The translations under genes and the position numbers were made by a program. A stretch of 64,000 nt of DNA from Streptomyces syringium (lineage in GTDB: Bacteria > Actinomycetota > Actinomycetes > Streptomycetales > Streptomycetaceae): assembly GCF_017876625.1 (NCBI RefSeq), contig NZ_JAGIOH010000001.1, positions 2,418,001-2,482,000 of the forward strand, given 5' to 3'. The number at the start of each line of letters is the position of its first letter. Within the stretch, counting starts at the first letter, position 1. Of this stretch, positions 1-6,940 are shown one piece after another. Below the pieces are notes generated by a model. It did not search any database. It saw only the letters and a program-made list of their open reading frames with translations, and was not told the DNA's origin.

Positions 1-176
1 GAGCCGTCCTCGAACGCGGCGTCCATGTCGGTCGAGGAGGCGAACCCGAACTGGCCCGCCACCTTCGCGGTCTTGGCCGCGTCCCGGCCGAACATCACCA
101 CTTCCACATCGTCACGAGCGGCGTAGACGGCGGCGTGCGCCTGCCCGAAGCCGGTTCCCAGCAGTGCGATCTTCAT
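1..176 (-). CDS. Gfo/Idh/MocA family oxidoreductase, N-terminal part (runs off the left edge)
   Basis: Only the first 58 or so codons are in the window. The protein begins MKIALLGTGFGQAHAAVY, a Rossmann dinucleotide-binding start (beta1, glycine-rich GTGFGQAH turn, helix). A second beta-strand ending in MFGRDAAKTAKVA follows, as in NAD(P)-dependent sugar or inositol dehydrogenases of the Gfo/Idh/MocA family. A good ribosome site (AAGGAGA) lies just before the ATG at 176. The C-terminal domain that would set the substrate is outside the window. It reads the same way as the VOC gene at 252-1097, so the two may share a transcript. Family call is inference from the N-terminus only. Confidence 0.75.
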   Translation of the reverse strand, partial: MKIALLGTGFGQAHAAVYAARDDVEVVMFGRDAAKTAKVAGQFGFASSTDMDAAFEDG

Positions 177-251
177 CTCTTGTCTCCTTTGCGGTGGGTG
201 GGGCCCCGGCCGGTCCTGCCGGTAGCACGGCGGAGTGGTCGGGGAGCGGGC

Positions 252-1097
252 TCAGCGGGTTGCGGGCGGGGTGGGCTGGGAGAGAAGGCCGAAGCGGTTC
301 CCGCGGGGGTCGCGGATACGGGCGCGGGCCGGGCCGGCAGGCGCGGAGCGCGGCTGCTGCTCCACTCGCGCGCCGTCCTCCCGCACCGCTGCGGCGGTGG
401 CGGCGACGTCGGCGACCAGGAAGGTGGGCATGACGTAATCCGCCGCGTAATCCGCCGCACTGTCGTTTTCGCCACTGTGATCCCACAAGAGGCCGGAGGG
501 GTACTCGGCGCCGGGCCCGAAGACGGCCAGGCTGGGCACGTCACCGATGGTGTCGCCCTGCTCGAACCGCCAGCCGAAGCCCCGGGTGTAGAAGTCGGTG
601 GTGGCCCGGACGTCGGTGGTGCCGATCTCGAAGCCGGCCATCGACCCGGGCTTCGGGGTGAAAGCGGCCTGCTGCATGTACTCCTCTGTTCCGGCGATGC
701 GCTCCTCGAAGCGTTCGGAGGTGGTCCGGGAGAAGAGGGAGAACAGGTTGCCGCGCGGGTCCTTCAGCCGGGCGAAGACGGTCACGTCCCCCACCGGTGT
801 GGCCGGCACGACGGTCGTGGCGCCCAGCCCGGTGAGCGTGTCGACGTCGGCGTGGACGTCGGCGGACAGGAGGGAGAGGTTGATCGCCTCGTCACCGGTG
901 TCGCCCTGCTGGATCGCACCCATCGGCCACGGCGCGCCGGGGGCGAGGATGCGGGTGTAGGTGCGGCCGTCGATGGAGGAATCCGCATCGGCCTCGAACG
1001 TCCAGCCGAGGAGGGACCCGTAGAAGTCGGTGACGGCCCGGGGATCGGTGGTGCCGATCTCGAACCAGACGACCTGGCCGGGAGACATGAAGCTCAT
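252..1097 (-). CDS. VOC family (glyoxalase/bleomycin-resistance-like) protein with two domains
   Basis: 281 residues made of two vicinal-oxygen-chelate modules, roughly residues 6-120 and 135-255. Each opens with a strand of the type VVWFEIGTTDPRAVTDFY or MAGFEIGTTDVRATTDFY and closes with a DPRGN-x-F strand. VOC proteins use paired beta-alpha-beta-beta-beta units to hold a metal or bind hydrophobic ligands; members range from glyoxalase I to drug-binding proteins, so the substrate cannot be named. The ATG at 1097 is chosen because AAAGGAA lies just upstream and the domain begins right after it; longer in-frame extension is not needed. A two-domain relative lies at 48803-49612. Downstream on the same strand is the Gfo/Idh/MocA gene; upstream is the MFS gene. 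Confidence 0.85.
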   Translation of the reverse strand: MSFMSPGQVVWFEIGTTDPRAVTDFYGSLLGWTFEADADSSIDGRTYTRILAPGAPWPMGAIQQGDTGDEAINLSLLSADVHADVDTLTGLGATTVVPATPVGDVTVFARLKDPRGNLFSLFSRTTSERFEERIAGTEEYMQQAAFTPKPGSMAGFEIGTTDVRATTDFYTRGFGWRFEQGDTIGDVPSLAVFGPGAEYPSGLLWDHSGENDSAADYAADYVMPTFLVADVAATAAAVREDGARVEQQPRSAPAGPARARIRDPRGNRFGLLSQPTPPATR

Positions 1098-1162
1098 GAG
1101 GATTGTTCCTTTCGTGCGACCGCGAACGTGGCATGGGTCGCGGGGTCGGGTTCTTTCGTGCC

Positions 1163-1191
1163 GAGCCTGGCTCGCCCTCAGGGGCGGGCTC
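1163..1191 (-). terminator. candidate GC hairpin after the MFS gene
   Basis: In the 139-base gap between the efflux gene and the VOC gene, GAGCC (1163-1167) pairs with GGCTC (1187-1191), and inside it CGCCC pairs with GGGCG around a TCAG loop, with a 5-base bulge on one side. There is no T-tract. It could be a weak terminator or an intercistronic processing structure. Confidence 0.35.
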
Positions 1192-1236
1192 GCGTACAGA
1201 GCCGGAGGATTGACCCCCGCGCGGGCCCGCGGCAGG

Positions 1237-2748
1237 TCAGGCCACCGGAACCGTGCTGTCCTGCTGCTCGGACCGCCTGGCCGGGCCGGCAGCCGGCTTC
1301 TTGGTACCGGCCGTGCGGGGCAGGGCGGACAGCAGGGCGAACGCGGCAACGAACGCGGCCGCCACGTACCACAGGGAGCCGGTGAAGGCGTGCGGCATCC
1401 GCGCGGCTTGGGCGGCGGGGTCGCCGTGGCCCAGGCGGGCGAAGAAGATCACCGAGGACAGGGCGACACCGACGGCCTGGCCGAGCTGGACGGTGGTGTT
1501 GGTCAGCCCGGACGCGGAGCCGGCGTGCTCGTGGGGAACCTCGGAGAGGATCACGTCGGTCAGCGGAGCGATGATCAGGCCCATGCCCAGGCCCATCGGG
1601 ATCAGCGGAACGATGGCCTGCCACATCGCGATGTCGCTGCCGTAGTGCTGGACCAGACAGGCGAACAGCGCCATCCCCGCAGCCGCCAGCAAAGCGCCGG
1701 CCTGCAGGACCACGCGACCGAAGCGGGGCACCAGGACCTGCATGGACATCCCGGCACCGGCCATCATCGCCGCCGACAGCGGCAGCCCCGACAGTCCGGC
1801 CTTCAGCGGCGACCAGCCCAGCCCCAGCTGGAGGTAGAGGGTCCAGGCCAGAAAGAACACCCCCGAGGCCAGGCCGAACATCAGCTGCACGCCCTGCCCG
1901 CCGGCGAAACTGCGCCGGGCAAACAGCGACAGCTCCACCAGCGGTGAGCCACCTCGCCGCAGCAGACGCCGCTCCCAGGCAACGAAGAGCGCCAGTACCG
2001 GCACGGACGCGGCCATCGATACACAGGTCCAGGCAGGCCAGCCCAGCTCACGGCCCTGGGTCAGCGGCAGCACCAGCGCCAGCAGCCCGGCGGTGGCCAG
2101 CACCACCCCGACCAGGTCCAGGCGGGCCGCGCGCTCGGCCTTCGACTCGCTGATCACCAAGCTGCCGGCGATCAGCCCCGCGATGCCCAGCGGCAGATTG
2201 ACCAGGAAGATCGGCCGCCAGCCCAGCCCGAACAGATCACCCTGCACGAGCAGCGCGCTGACCAGCGGGCCGGCGATCGTTCCGAGCGCCATCACCGCGC
2301 CGTAGATGCCGAAGACCTTGCTGCGCTCCCGCTCGGGAAATGTGACGTGGATGATCGACAGCACCTGCGGCACCATCAGGGCCGCCATCGCGCCCTGCGC
2401 GACGCGCCCGGCCAGCAGCATCTCCGCGTTGCCGGCGATGCCGCAGACCAGCGAGGTGACGGTGAAGCCGACGACGCCGAGCAGGAAGACGCGCTTGCGG
2501 CCGAACAGGTCGCCCAGGCGGCCACCGGTGATGAGCCCGAGCGCGAACGCCAGCGCGTACCCGCCGGTGATCCATTGCACCTGTGCCGACGAGGCTCCGA
2601 TGTCCTGCTGGATGTGCGGAATGGCCATGTGGACGACGGTGACGTCGACCGCGTCCATGAACGAGGCGATCAGCACCACGGTCAGCGCCGCCCACCTGCG
2701 CGGATCAACCGTGTTCAGGGCGTTTCGGGGATGTTTGTTCTCGGACAT
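1237..2748 (-). CDS. MFS drug efflux transporter, DHA2 (EmrB/QacA, 14-TM) family
   Basis: 503-residue integral membrane protein that should export drugs or toxic metabolites by proton antiport. TM1 carries the D-x-x-x-V motif (DAVDVTVVHMAIP, residues 32-44). The loop after TM2 has motif A, GGRLGDLFGRKRVF (75-88), and motif C-like glycines follow in TM5. Length and about 14 hydrophobic segments fit DHA2. I start at the ATG at 2748 rather than the TTG at 2757: a TAGCTT -10 box ends 7 bases before this ATG, so the message is probably leaderless, and there is no Shine-Dalgarno sequence. It is divergent from the WYL regulator at 2812, and paired dyads cover its promoter, so repression by that regulator is the likely control. 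Drug specificity is unknown. Confidence 0.9.
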   Translation of the reverse strand: MSENKHPRNALNTVDPRRWAALTVVLIASFMDAVDVTVVHMAIPHIQQDIGASSAQVQWITGGYALAFALGLITGGRLGDLFGRKRVFLLGVVGFTVTSLVCGIAGNAEMLLAGRVAQGAMAALMVPQVLSIIHVTFPERERSKVFGIYGAVMALGTIAGPLVSALLVQGDLFGLGWRPIFLVNLPLGIAGLIAGSLVISESKAERAARLDLVGVVLATAGLLALVLPLTQGRELGWPAWTCVSMAASVPVLALFVAWERRLLRRGGSPLVELSLFARRSFAGGQGVQLMFGLASGVFFLAWTLYLQLGLGWSPLKAGLSGLPLSAAMMAGAGMSMQVLVPRFGRVVLQAGALLAAAGMALFACLVQHYGSDIAMWQAIVPLIPMGLGMGLIIAPLTDVILSEVPHEHAGSASGLTNTTVQLGQAVGVALSSVIFFARLGHGDPAAQAARMPHAFTGSLWYVAAAFVAAFALLSALPRTAGTKKPAAGPARRSEQQDSTVPVA

Positions 2749-2787
2749 GCCGTCCAAGCTAGGGGTCTTTTAGGACATCTCACGTCC
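2743..2787. promoter_or_regulatory. paired GGACAT...GTCC dyads between efflux gene and WYL regulator (candidate operator)
   Basis: Two related dyads lie exactly 30 bp apart: GGACATGCCGTCC (2743-2755) and GGACATCTCACGTCC (2773-2787). The first covers the MFS start codon and presumed transcription start. The second overlaps where its -35 should be. Between them is the -10 TAGCTT (minus strand, 2761-2756). Three helical turns of spacing on one DNA face suit a dimeric or tetrameric repressor. Assignment to the adjacent WYL protein is inference. Confidence 0.5.
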
Positions 2788-2811
2788 GTAAAGAGAGGCA
2801 ATCTGGAAGGC

Positions 2812-3774
2812 ATGACGACCGACCTGCCCGCCCGGATGCTCCGCTTGCTGTCCCTGCTGCAGACCCGCCGCGAATGGTCCGGCACCGAACTCGCCGAACG
2901 CCTCGGCGTCACCGGCCGCACCATCCGCCGTGACATCGACCGCCTGCGCGACCTCGGCTACCCCGTCGAAGGCACCACCGGCCACGCCGGCGGCTACCGC
3001 CTCGCCTCCGGCGCCGCCATGCCCCCGCTGATCCTCGACGACGACGAAGCCATCGCCACCGCCGTCGCCCTGCGCACCGCCGCCGGCCACCTCACCGGCA
3101 TGGAGGAAACCGCACTGCGCGCCCTGGCCAAACTCGAGCAGGTCCTGCCCGCCCGACTGCGCACCCAGGTCGCGGCCGTGCAGGAGACGACAGCCACCAT
3201 CGGCTGGGAAACCCGCGGCCCGCGCGTCGACCCCGAGCTGCTGGGCAGCCTGGCCGCCGCCTGCCGCGACCACGAGAGCGTCACCTTCGACTACACCACC
3301 CGCCACGGCGGCTGCGCCGCCCGCCGCGTCGAGCCCCACCACCTCATCGCCTCCGGCGGCCTGTGGTATCTCCTCGCCCACGACACCGACAAGAACGACT
3401 GGCGTATCTACCGTCTCGACCGCATCACCAACCCAGCACCCACCCGCCGCCGCTTCACCCCCCGGCCCGTCCCAGGCGACGACCCGGCCGCCTACGTGGC
3501 CGACAAGATCGCCACCGCGCCGACCCGCTACCGCGCCATCGCCACCGTCCACGCTCCCGCCCACACCGTCCGCCACCGCACCTGGGCCCTGGCCGCCCGC
3601 ATCCACCCCCGCGACGAGGCCACCTGCACCGTCGACTGCTCCAGCAACCACCTCCCCGGCATCGCCCAGACCCTCGCCGCCCTCGACGCCGACTACACCC
3701 TCGATGCCGACCCCGAGGTGACCGCCTACCTCCACCGGACCGCCGCACGCATGCGACACGCCACCAACTCATGA
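2812..3774 (+). CDS. HTH/WYL-domain transcriptional regulator (YafY family)
   Basis: 320 residues. The N-terminal winged helix of the HTH_11 type covers about residues 5-60 (SGTELAERLGVTGRTIRRDI, then a wing ending in GGYRLASG). The middle part carries a WYL domain at about 140-210 (YTTRHGG, then HHLIASGGLWYLLAHD and RIYRLDRI). A C-terminal WCX-like region follows. WYL regulators sense ligands, often nucleic-acid or small-molecule signals, through this domain. The ATG at 2812 has GGAAGG just upstream. The divergent neighbour is a drug-efflux gene, the usual target arrangement for such a regulator, and shared dyads lie between the two. Codons are strongly C-ended, slightly more extreme than neighbouring genes. 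Ligand unknown. Confidence 0.88.
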   Translation: MTTDLPARMLRLLSLLQTRREWSGTELAERLGVTGRTIRRDIDRLRDLGYPVEGTTGHAGGYRLASGAAMPPLILDDDEAIATAVALRTAAGHLTGMEETALRALAKLEQVLPARLRTQVAAVQETTATIGWETRGPRVDPELLGSLAAACRDHESVTFDYTTRHGGCAARRVEPHHLIASGGLWYLLAHDTDKNDWRIYRLDRITNPAPTRRRFTPRPVPGDDPAAYVADKIATAPTRYRAIATVHAPAHTVRHRTWALAARIHPRDEATCTVDCSSNHLPGIAQTLAALDADYTLDADPEVTAYLHRTAARMRHATNS

Positions 3775-3951
3775 CTGCCACGAACAGCCGGGCCGGCTGA
3801 GCCACCGAAGGCGGCAACACCCGCCCAGTGCCGCCACGCCTCACCGGCCGATGAGCCGGTACACGAAGCCGTCACGCGGAGAGACGTGCTTCCCGCTGTC
3901 GCTGGCGAGGGCTTCGCGCCTCCGGGGCGGGGCGCTCCGCCGCAGGTCGGC

Positions 3952-4315
3952 TCACCCCAGTGGCACGCGCGCGAACCGCTCCCACTCGTACATCCGGTGG
4001 TCGCGGTTCAGGACGATCAGTTCCACACTCGCCAGCCGCGCCGTCGCAGGCTCCGCCTCCACCCGGGCCAGGGCATCCGCCGCCGACGATCGCCTTGACG
4101 TCCTGCTCGGACACCTCGTCCACGAAGCCGAGCCCCTGCATCGTCAGGTGCAGCCAACGGTCCGGGACGAGGTCCAGCCCGGCGACCGTGGCCAGGCTCT
4201 GCCGGTACTCCCCCGCGAGACGATGGACGTCGGAGGACTCCTGGAAGGTGAAGTGCCAGGTATAGAACCTCCGGCCGGGCCGCCAACCGGGCCGCCACCA
4301 CCAGTGATCCGCCAT
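3952..4315 (-). pseudogene. 2'-5' RNA ligase family (LigT-like) gene with an internal deletion
   Basis: The 5' part encodes MADHWWWRPGWRPGRRFYTW and continues through the first catalytic HxT motif (WLHLTMQGLGF) to EQDVKAIV, typical of actinobacterial 2H phosphoesterase/2'-5' RNA ligase proteins of about 190 residues. At about 4080 the family match jumps by about 90 residues and into another frame, which reads ADALARVEAEPATARLASVE and then IVLNRDHRMYEWERFARVPLG before a stop at 3952. The second HxT/S motif and the central strands are missing, so the product cannot be catalytic. The original frame continues only as low-complexity sequence. I read this as one out-of-frame internal deletion; a sequencing error would not explain the missing middle. 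Start codon at 4315 by family resemblance; no clear ribosome site. Confidence 0.7.
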
Positions 4316-4473
4316 GCGCGCTGGTTGAGTCTGCCCTGGCGAGAGGGCGAGGTGCCGCGGGGCGGAGGGCCGTCCGCGCGGGCATGACCGGGCGCCGACT
4401 GTTTCCGCCACCGCTTCCCGCGTGTCGGGCAGCCGCCCTACGCTGAGCCAGTCCGGATACGAAAGGCTGGCAC

Positions 4474-5697
4474 ATGGCTGACCACATCGGCGCGCACATC
4501 CGCGAGTTCCGCAAGATCCGACAGATGACCGTGCGGCAACTCGTCGGCAAGGTCAACATCAGCCCGAGCACGCTCGAGAAGTACGAGTCCGGCGATCGCA
4601 ACCCTCCGCCTGGGGTCGTTGCCGAGCTGGCCCGCGCCCTGTGTGTCGGCCCGGACAAACTGACTGGCCAGCCGTACATGAACGGCGTGGAGACAGAGGA
4701 GCAGATCCAAGCCGTCATCCCTGACCTGCGGAAGATGCTGCTCACCTACGACAATCCCGACGACCTCCTCGTGGCACCCCGCCCGCTCCCCGTGCTCGCG
4801 GCGGAGATGGATCACGTGGCCCAGATGCGGCAGAACGGTCAGTACGTGCCCATGGGCCCGCTGCTCCCCGGCCTGCTGGCCGAGCTGACCCATGTCGCCC
4901 TTGGCAGCTCGGGCCGCGAACAGGAACGGGCGTTCTGGTGGCTGGCCCGCGGCTACCGCGCGACCAACTCCCTTGCCCACAAGCTCGGCTATCACGACCT
5001 CAGCCTGACCGCGATCGAACGCGTCCGCTGGGCCGCTGGTCGTTCCGGCGACAGTCTCATGCAGGTCACTGCCGCGTACCTCAAGGCCGGCGCGATGGTC
5101 CGCATGGGCACGTACGCTTCCGCCCGCCGGGTTCTGGAGGGGCTGGCGGAGGAGGTGGAGCGGATTGCCCCGGAGCAGAGCATGGATGACCGGCACATGG
5201 CCGTGCACGGCGCGATTCTCCTGAAGTTGGCCGTCCTCGAAGCTCGGGACGGGAATTTCGGTCAGGCCGCCCAGCGACTCGCCGAGGCGCGTACCGCTGC
5301 GGCCATTCTGCGCAGCGACACCACTCACTACGAGATGTCGTTCGGGCCGACGAATGTCCGTATCCACGAGGTGGCGACCCTCATCGACTGCGGCGACACC
5401 GAGCAGGCTCTCGCTCGGTTGAGTGAGTGGGGTGAGGAGCAGGACCGGGACGAATGGGAGCTGCCTGACACCATCGCGGCCGAGCGGGCGAGTCATCATC
5501 ACATCGACGTCGCAGCGGCTCGGCTTGTCGAGGGCGATCGGGTGGGTGCGCACCAGGACCTCAAGGAGGCGCGGCGGATCTCGCCGAATCACGCGCGCTT
5601 CCACCCCACGCTTCGCTCCACCGCTGCGACTCTGGTGCGTCTGGACCGAGGACAGGACGATTCCATTGCGGGGCTGGCCCGTTGGGCCGGAATGTGA
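4474..5697 (+). CDS. XRE-family helix-turn-helix regulator with TPR-like C-terminal domain
   Basis: 407 residues. An XRE HTH occupies about residues 5-60 (IGAHIREFRKIRQMTVRQLV, then NISPSTLEKYESGDRNPPP). The rest is alpha-helical with repeating Ala/Leu/Arg pattern like the TPR-type sensor part of large Streptomyces XRE regulators. GAAAGG before the ATG at 4474 and a TACGCT -10 box at 4439-4444 support the start. Two small genes follow on the same strand after 107 bases, an arrangement in which the regulator probably controls them. Signal unknown; peptide or small-molecule sensing by the TPR-like part is only an analogy. Confidence 0.85.
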   Translation: MADHIGAHIREFRKIRQMTVRQLVGKVNISPSTLEKYESGDRNPPPGVVAELARALCVGPDKLTGQPYMNGVETEEQIQAVIPDLRKMLLTYDNPDDLLVAPRPLPVLAAEMDHVAQMRQNGQYVPMGPLLPGLLAELTHVALGSSGREQERAFWWLARGYRATNSLAHKLGYHDLSLTAIERVRWAAGRSGDSLMQVTAAYLKAGAMVRMGTYASARRVLEGLAEEVERIAPEQSMDDRHMAVHGAILLKLAVLEARDGNFGQAAQRLAEARTAAAILRSDTTHYEMSFGPTNVRIHEVATLIDCGDTEQALARLSEWGEEQDRDEWELPDTIAAERASHHHIDVAAARLVEGDRVGAHQDLKEARRISPNHARFHPTLRSTAATLVRLDRGQDDSIAGLARWAGM

Positions 5698-5768
5698 ACC
5701 GCCGTCAAGCGGATCCACAGAAAATCATCCGCACAAACTGTACGTAGCCAAGCCGTTCCGCCGCGACA

Positions 5769-5800
5769 CGATCCCCTCACTACTCGCAATGAGGGGATCG
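5769..5800 (+). promoter_or_regulatory. hairpin that buries the ribosome binding site of the next gene
   Basis: CGATCCCCTCA (5769-5779) pairs perfectly with TGAGGGGATCG (5790-5800) around a 10-base loop. The right arm holds GAGGGG (5791-5796), which is the Shine-Dalgarno sequence 8 bases before the ATG at 5805. If the leader is transcribed, the hairpin would block initiation unless opened. A smaller inverted repeat GCGGAT/ATCCGC (5709-5732) follows the XRE stop codon and may be its terminator. Confidence 0.5.
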
Positions 5801-5804
5801 AGTC

Positions 5805-6182
5805 ATGTCCATCGCCAACAGCCCGGCCAACCTCTCCTCCGCTCCAGCCACCGAGCCCATCGACATCACTCAGATCGAAAGCGACGTCGATCGCGCTTTG
5901 TCGTGGCGCACGGTGACCCCGCCCTTCCCCGGCATGGCAGGCCTTGAGCCCGTACTTTTGCGCCATGTCGGCCAACTGCTGCGCTTCGTGGAGCAGCGCG
6001 CTGACGAGCTGCCGCGTCACTCCGTCGGGCGCGCCTTGTGCGACTCAGCAGTGAATCGGACCCACGAGGTTCTCGCCGCAGGGCCCTGCGGCACTACGGA
6101 CCAGGCGCGCGCCGACTACGTGTACGACCTCGGCCGCGTATGCTCGCGCCTCCTCGGCAATGTCCCCGGAGCCCGGCCGTGA
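5805..6182 (+). CDS. small protein resembling DUF6415 family
   Basis: 125 residues, soluble, acidic at the N-terminus and helical after residue 20 (DITQIESDVDRALSWR, then LRHVGQLLRFVEQRADELP and DSAVNRTHEVL). The size and pattern resemble the DUF6415 proteins often found behind XRE regulators in Streptomyces; that family has no established activity. GAGGGG 8 bases before the ATG fixes the start, but this site lies in a stable hairpin. The stop codon overlaps the GTG of the next gene (GTGA), so the two are translationally coupled. Confidence 0.65.
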   Translation: MSIANSPANLSSAPATEPIDITQIESDVDRALSWRTVTPPFPGMAGLEPVLLRHVGQLLRFVEQRADELPRHSVGRALCDSAVNRTHEVLAAGPCGTTDQARADYVYDLGRVCSRLLGNVPGARP

Positions 6183-6760
6183 GCACCGCCGGGCAGGCGC
6201 CCCTGCCTCAGCGCCGGTCGGGAAGAAGCACGCCCCCGGCTCACCTGAACTCCGCGGTCAAGAGCGCGCTCGCCACGGTCAGGCCGTGGCAAGCCGCACG
6301 CTGGCTCGTCTCCCCGGCCGACCCCAGCTCCGAGGCACACACCGAATGGGCCCGTGACCGTCCCGCTCTCCTCCGGGTCGGCAGACGCTTCGATGCGGTC
6401 CGGCTGCGGGCGAACACGGTCCATGCGTACGCCGGTCGAGCCGACGGCGAGGCCCCGCCCCGGGCGGACGTCGAGCGGGCCCTCGCCGGTGCGGGGATCA
6501 CCACCGCGGTCATCGCCGACCCGGCCCGCCACTGGTACTACGCCCTCGTGCCCCCTGGCACCGCCGCAGGCTGGACCGTGCGGGGCACCGAGTGCCTGGG
6601 GCGTCACCACTTCCTCGGAGTGCCGGCCCCGCACCGTGTCGACCCTCCCGCCAGCTACTGGCTGCTCGCCGCGCCCGACAGCAACAGCACCCTGTGCGAT
6701 CCGGGCGCGGTGCACGAGCTGATCCGGGCTCAGCGGACAGCGGCGAAGACGGGCTGGTGA
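6179..6760 (+). CDS. unknown protein translationally coupled to the DUF6415-like gene
   Basis: 193 residues from a GTG at 6179 that overlaps the previous stop by 4 bases; CGGAG lies 8 bases before it. I do not recognise a family with certainty. Visible features are a basic N-terminus, a segment LATVRPWQAARWLVSPAD near residue 30, a Trp/Tyr-rich centre (ADPARHWYYALVPPG) and a conserved-looking HHFLGVPAPHRVDPPASYW followed by LLAAPD. There is no signal peptide or membrane span. The trio of XRE regulator, DUF6415-like protein and this protein looks like a unit; no function is proposed. Confidence 0.65.
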   Translation: MSTAGQAPLPQRRSGRSTPPAHLNSAVKSALATVRPWQAARWLVSPADPSSEAHTEWARDRPALLRVGRRFDAVRLRANTVHAYAGRADGEAPPRADVERALAGAGITTAVIADPARHWYYALVPPGTAAGWTVRGTECLGRHHFLGVPAPHRVDPPASYWLLAAPDSNSTLCDPGAVHELIRAQRTAAKTGW

Positions 6761-6940
6761 CGAGCGCGGGAGGAGGTGGACGCCACTGCTGGACTCGGGA
6801 TTCACCCGCCTCCGGCGGTCCACGTGCGCCCCTCCGGCCCACCCGGTAGCGTCCGAATCGCATAACCACCTGAACCACCCAAACTGCTACGGCGTTGTCC
6901 GGCTGGGCAGCCGTGGATGCCTGCAGAGGAACGGGGTCAC

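Noticed and set aside
135..1385. 416-codon plus-strand frame over the VOC gene
   Set aside because: Antisense shadow; the minus-strand frame carries clear VOC domains and a good ribosome site.
2347..2811. Longer N-terminus for the WYL regulator (frame open from 2347)
   Set aside because: That part runs antisense to the efflux gene; the ATG at 2812 has a ribosome site and begins the HTH directly.
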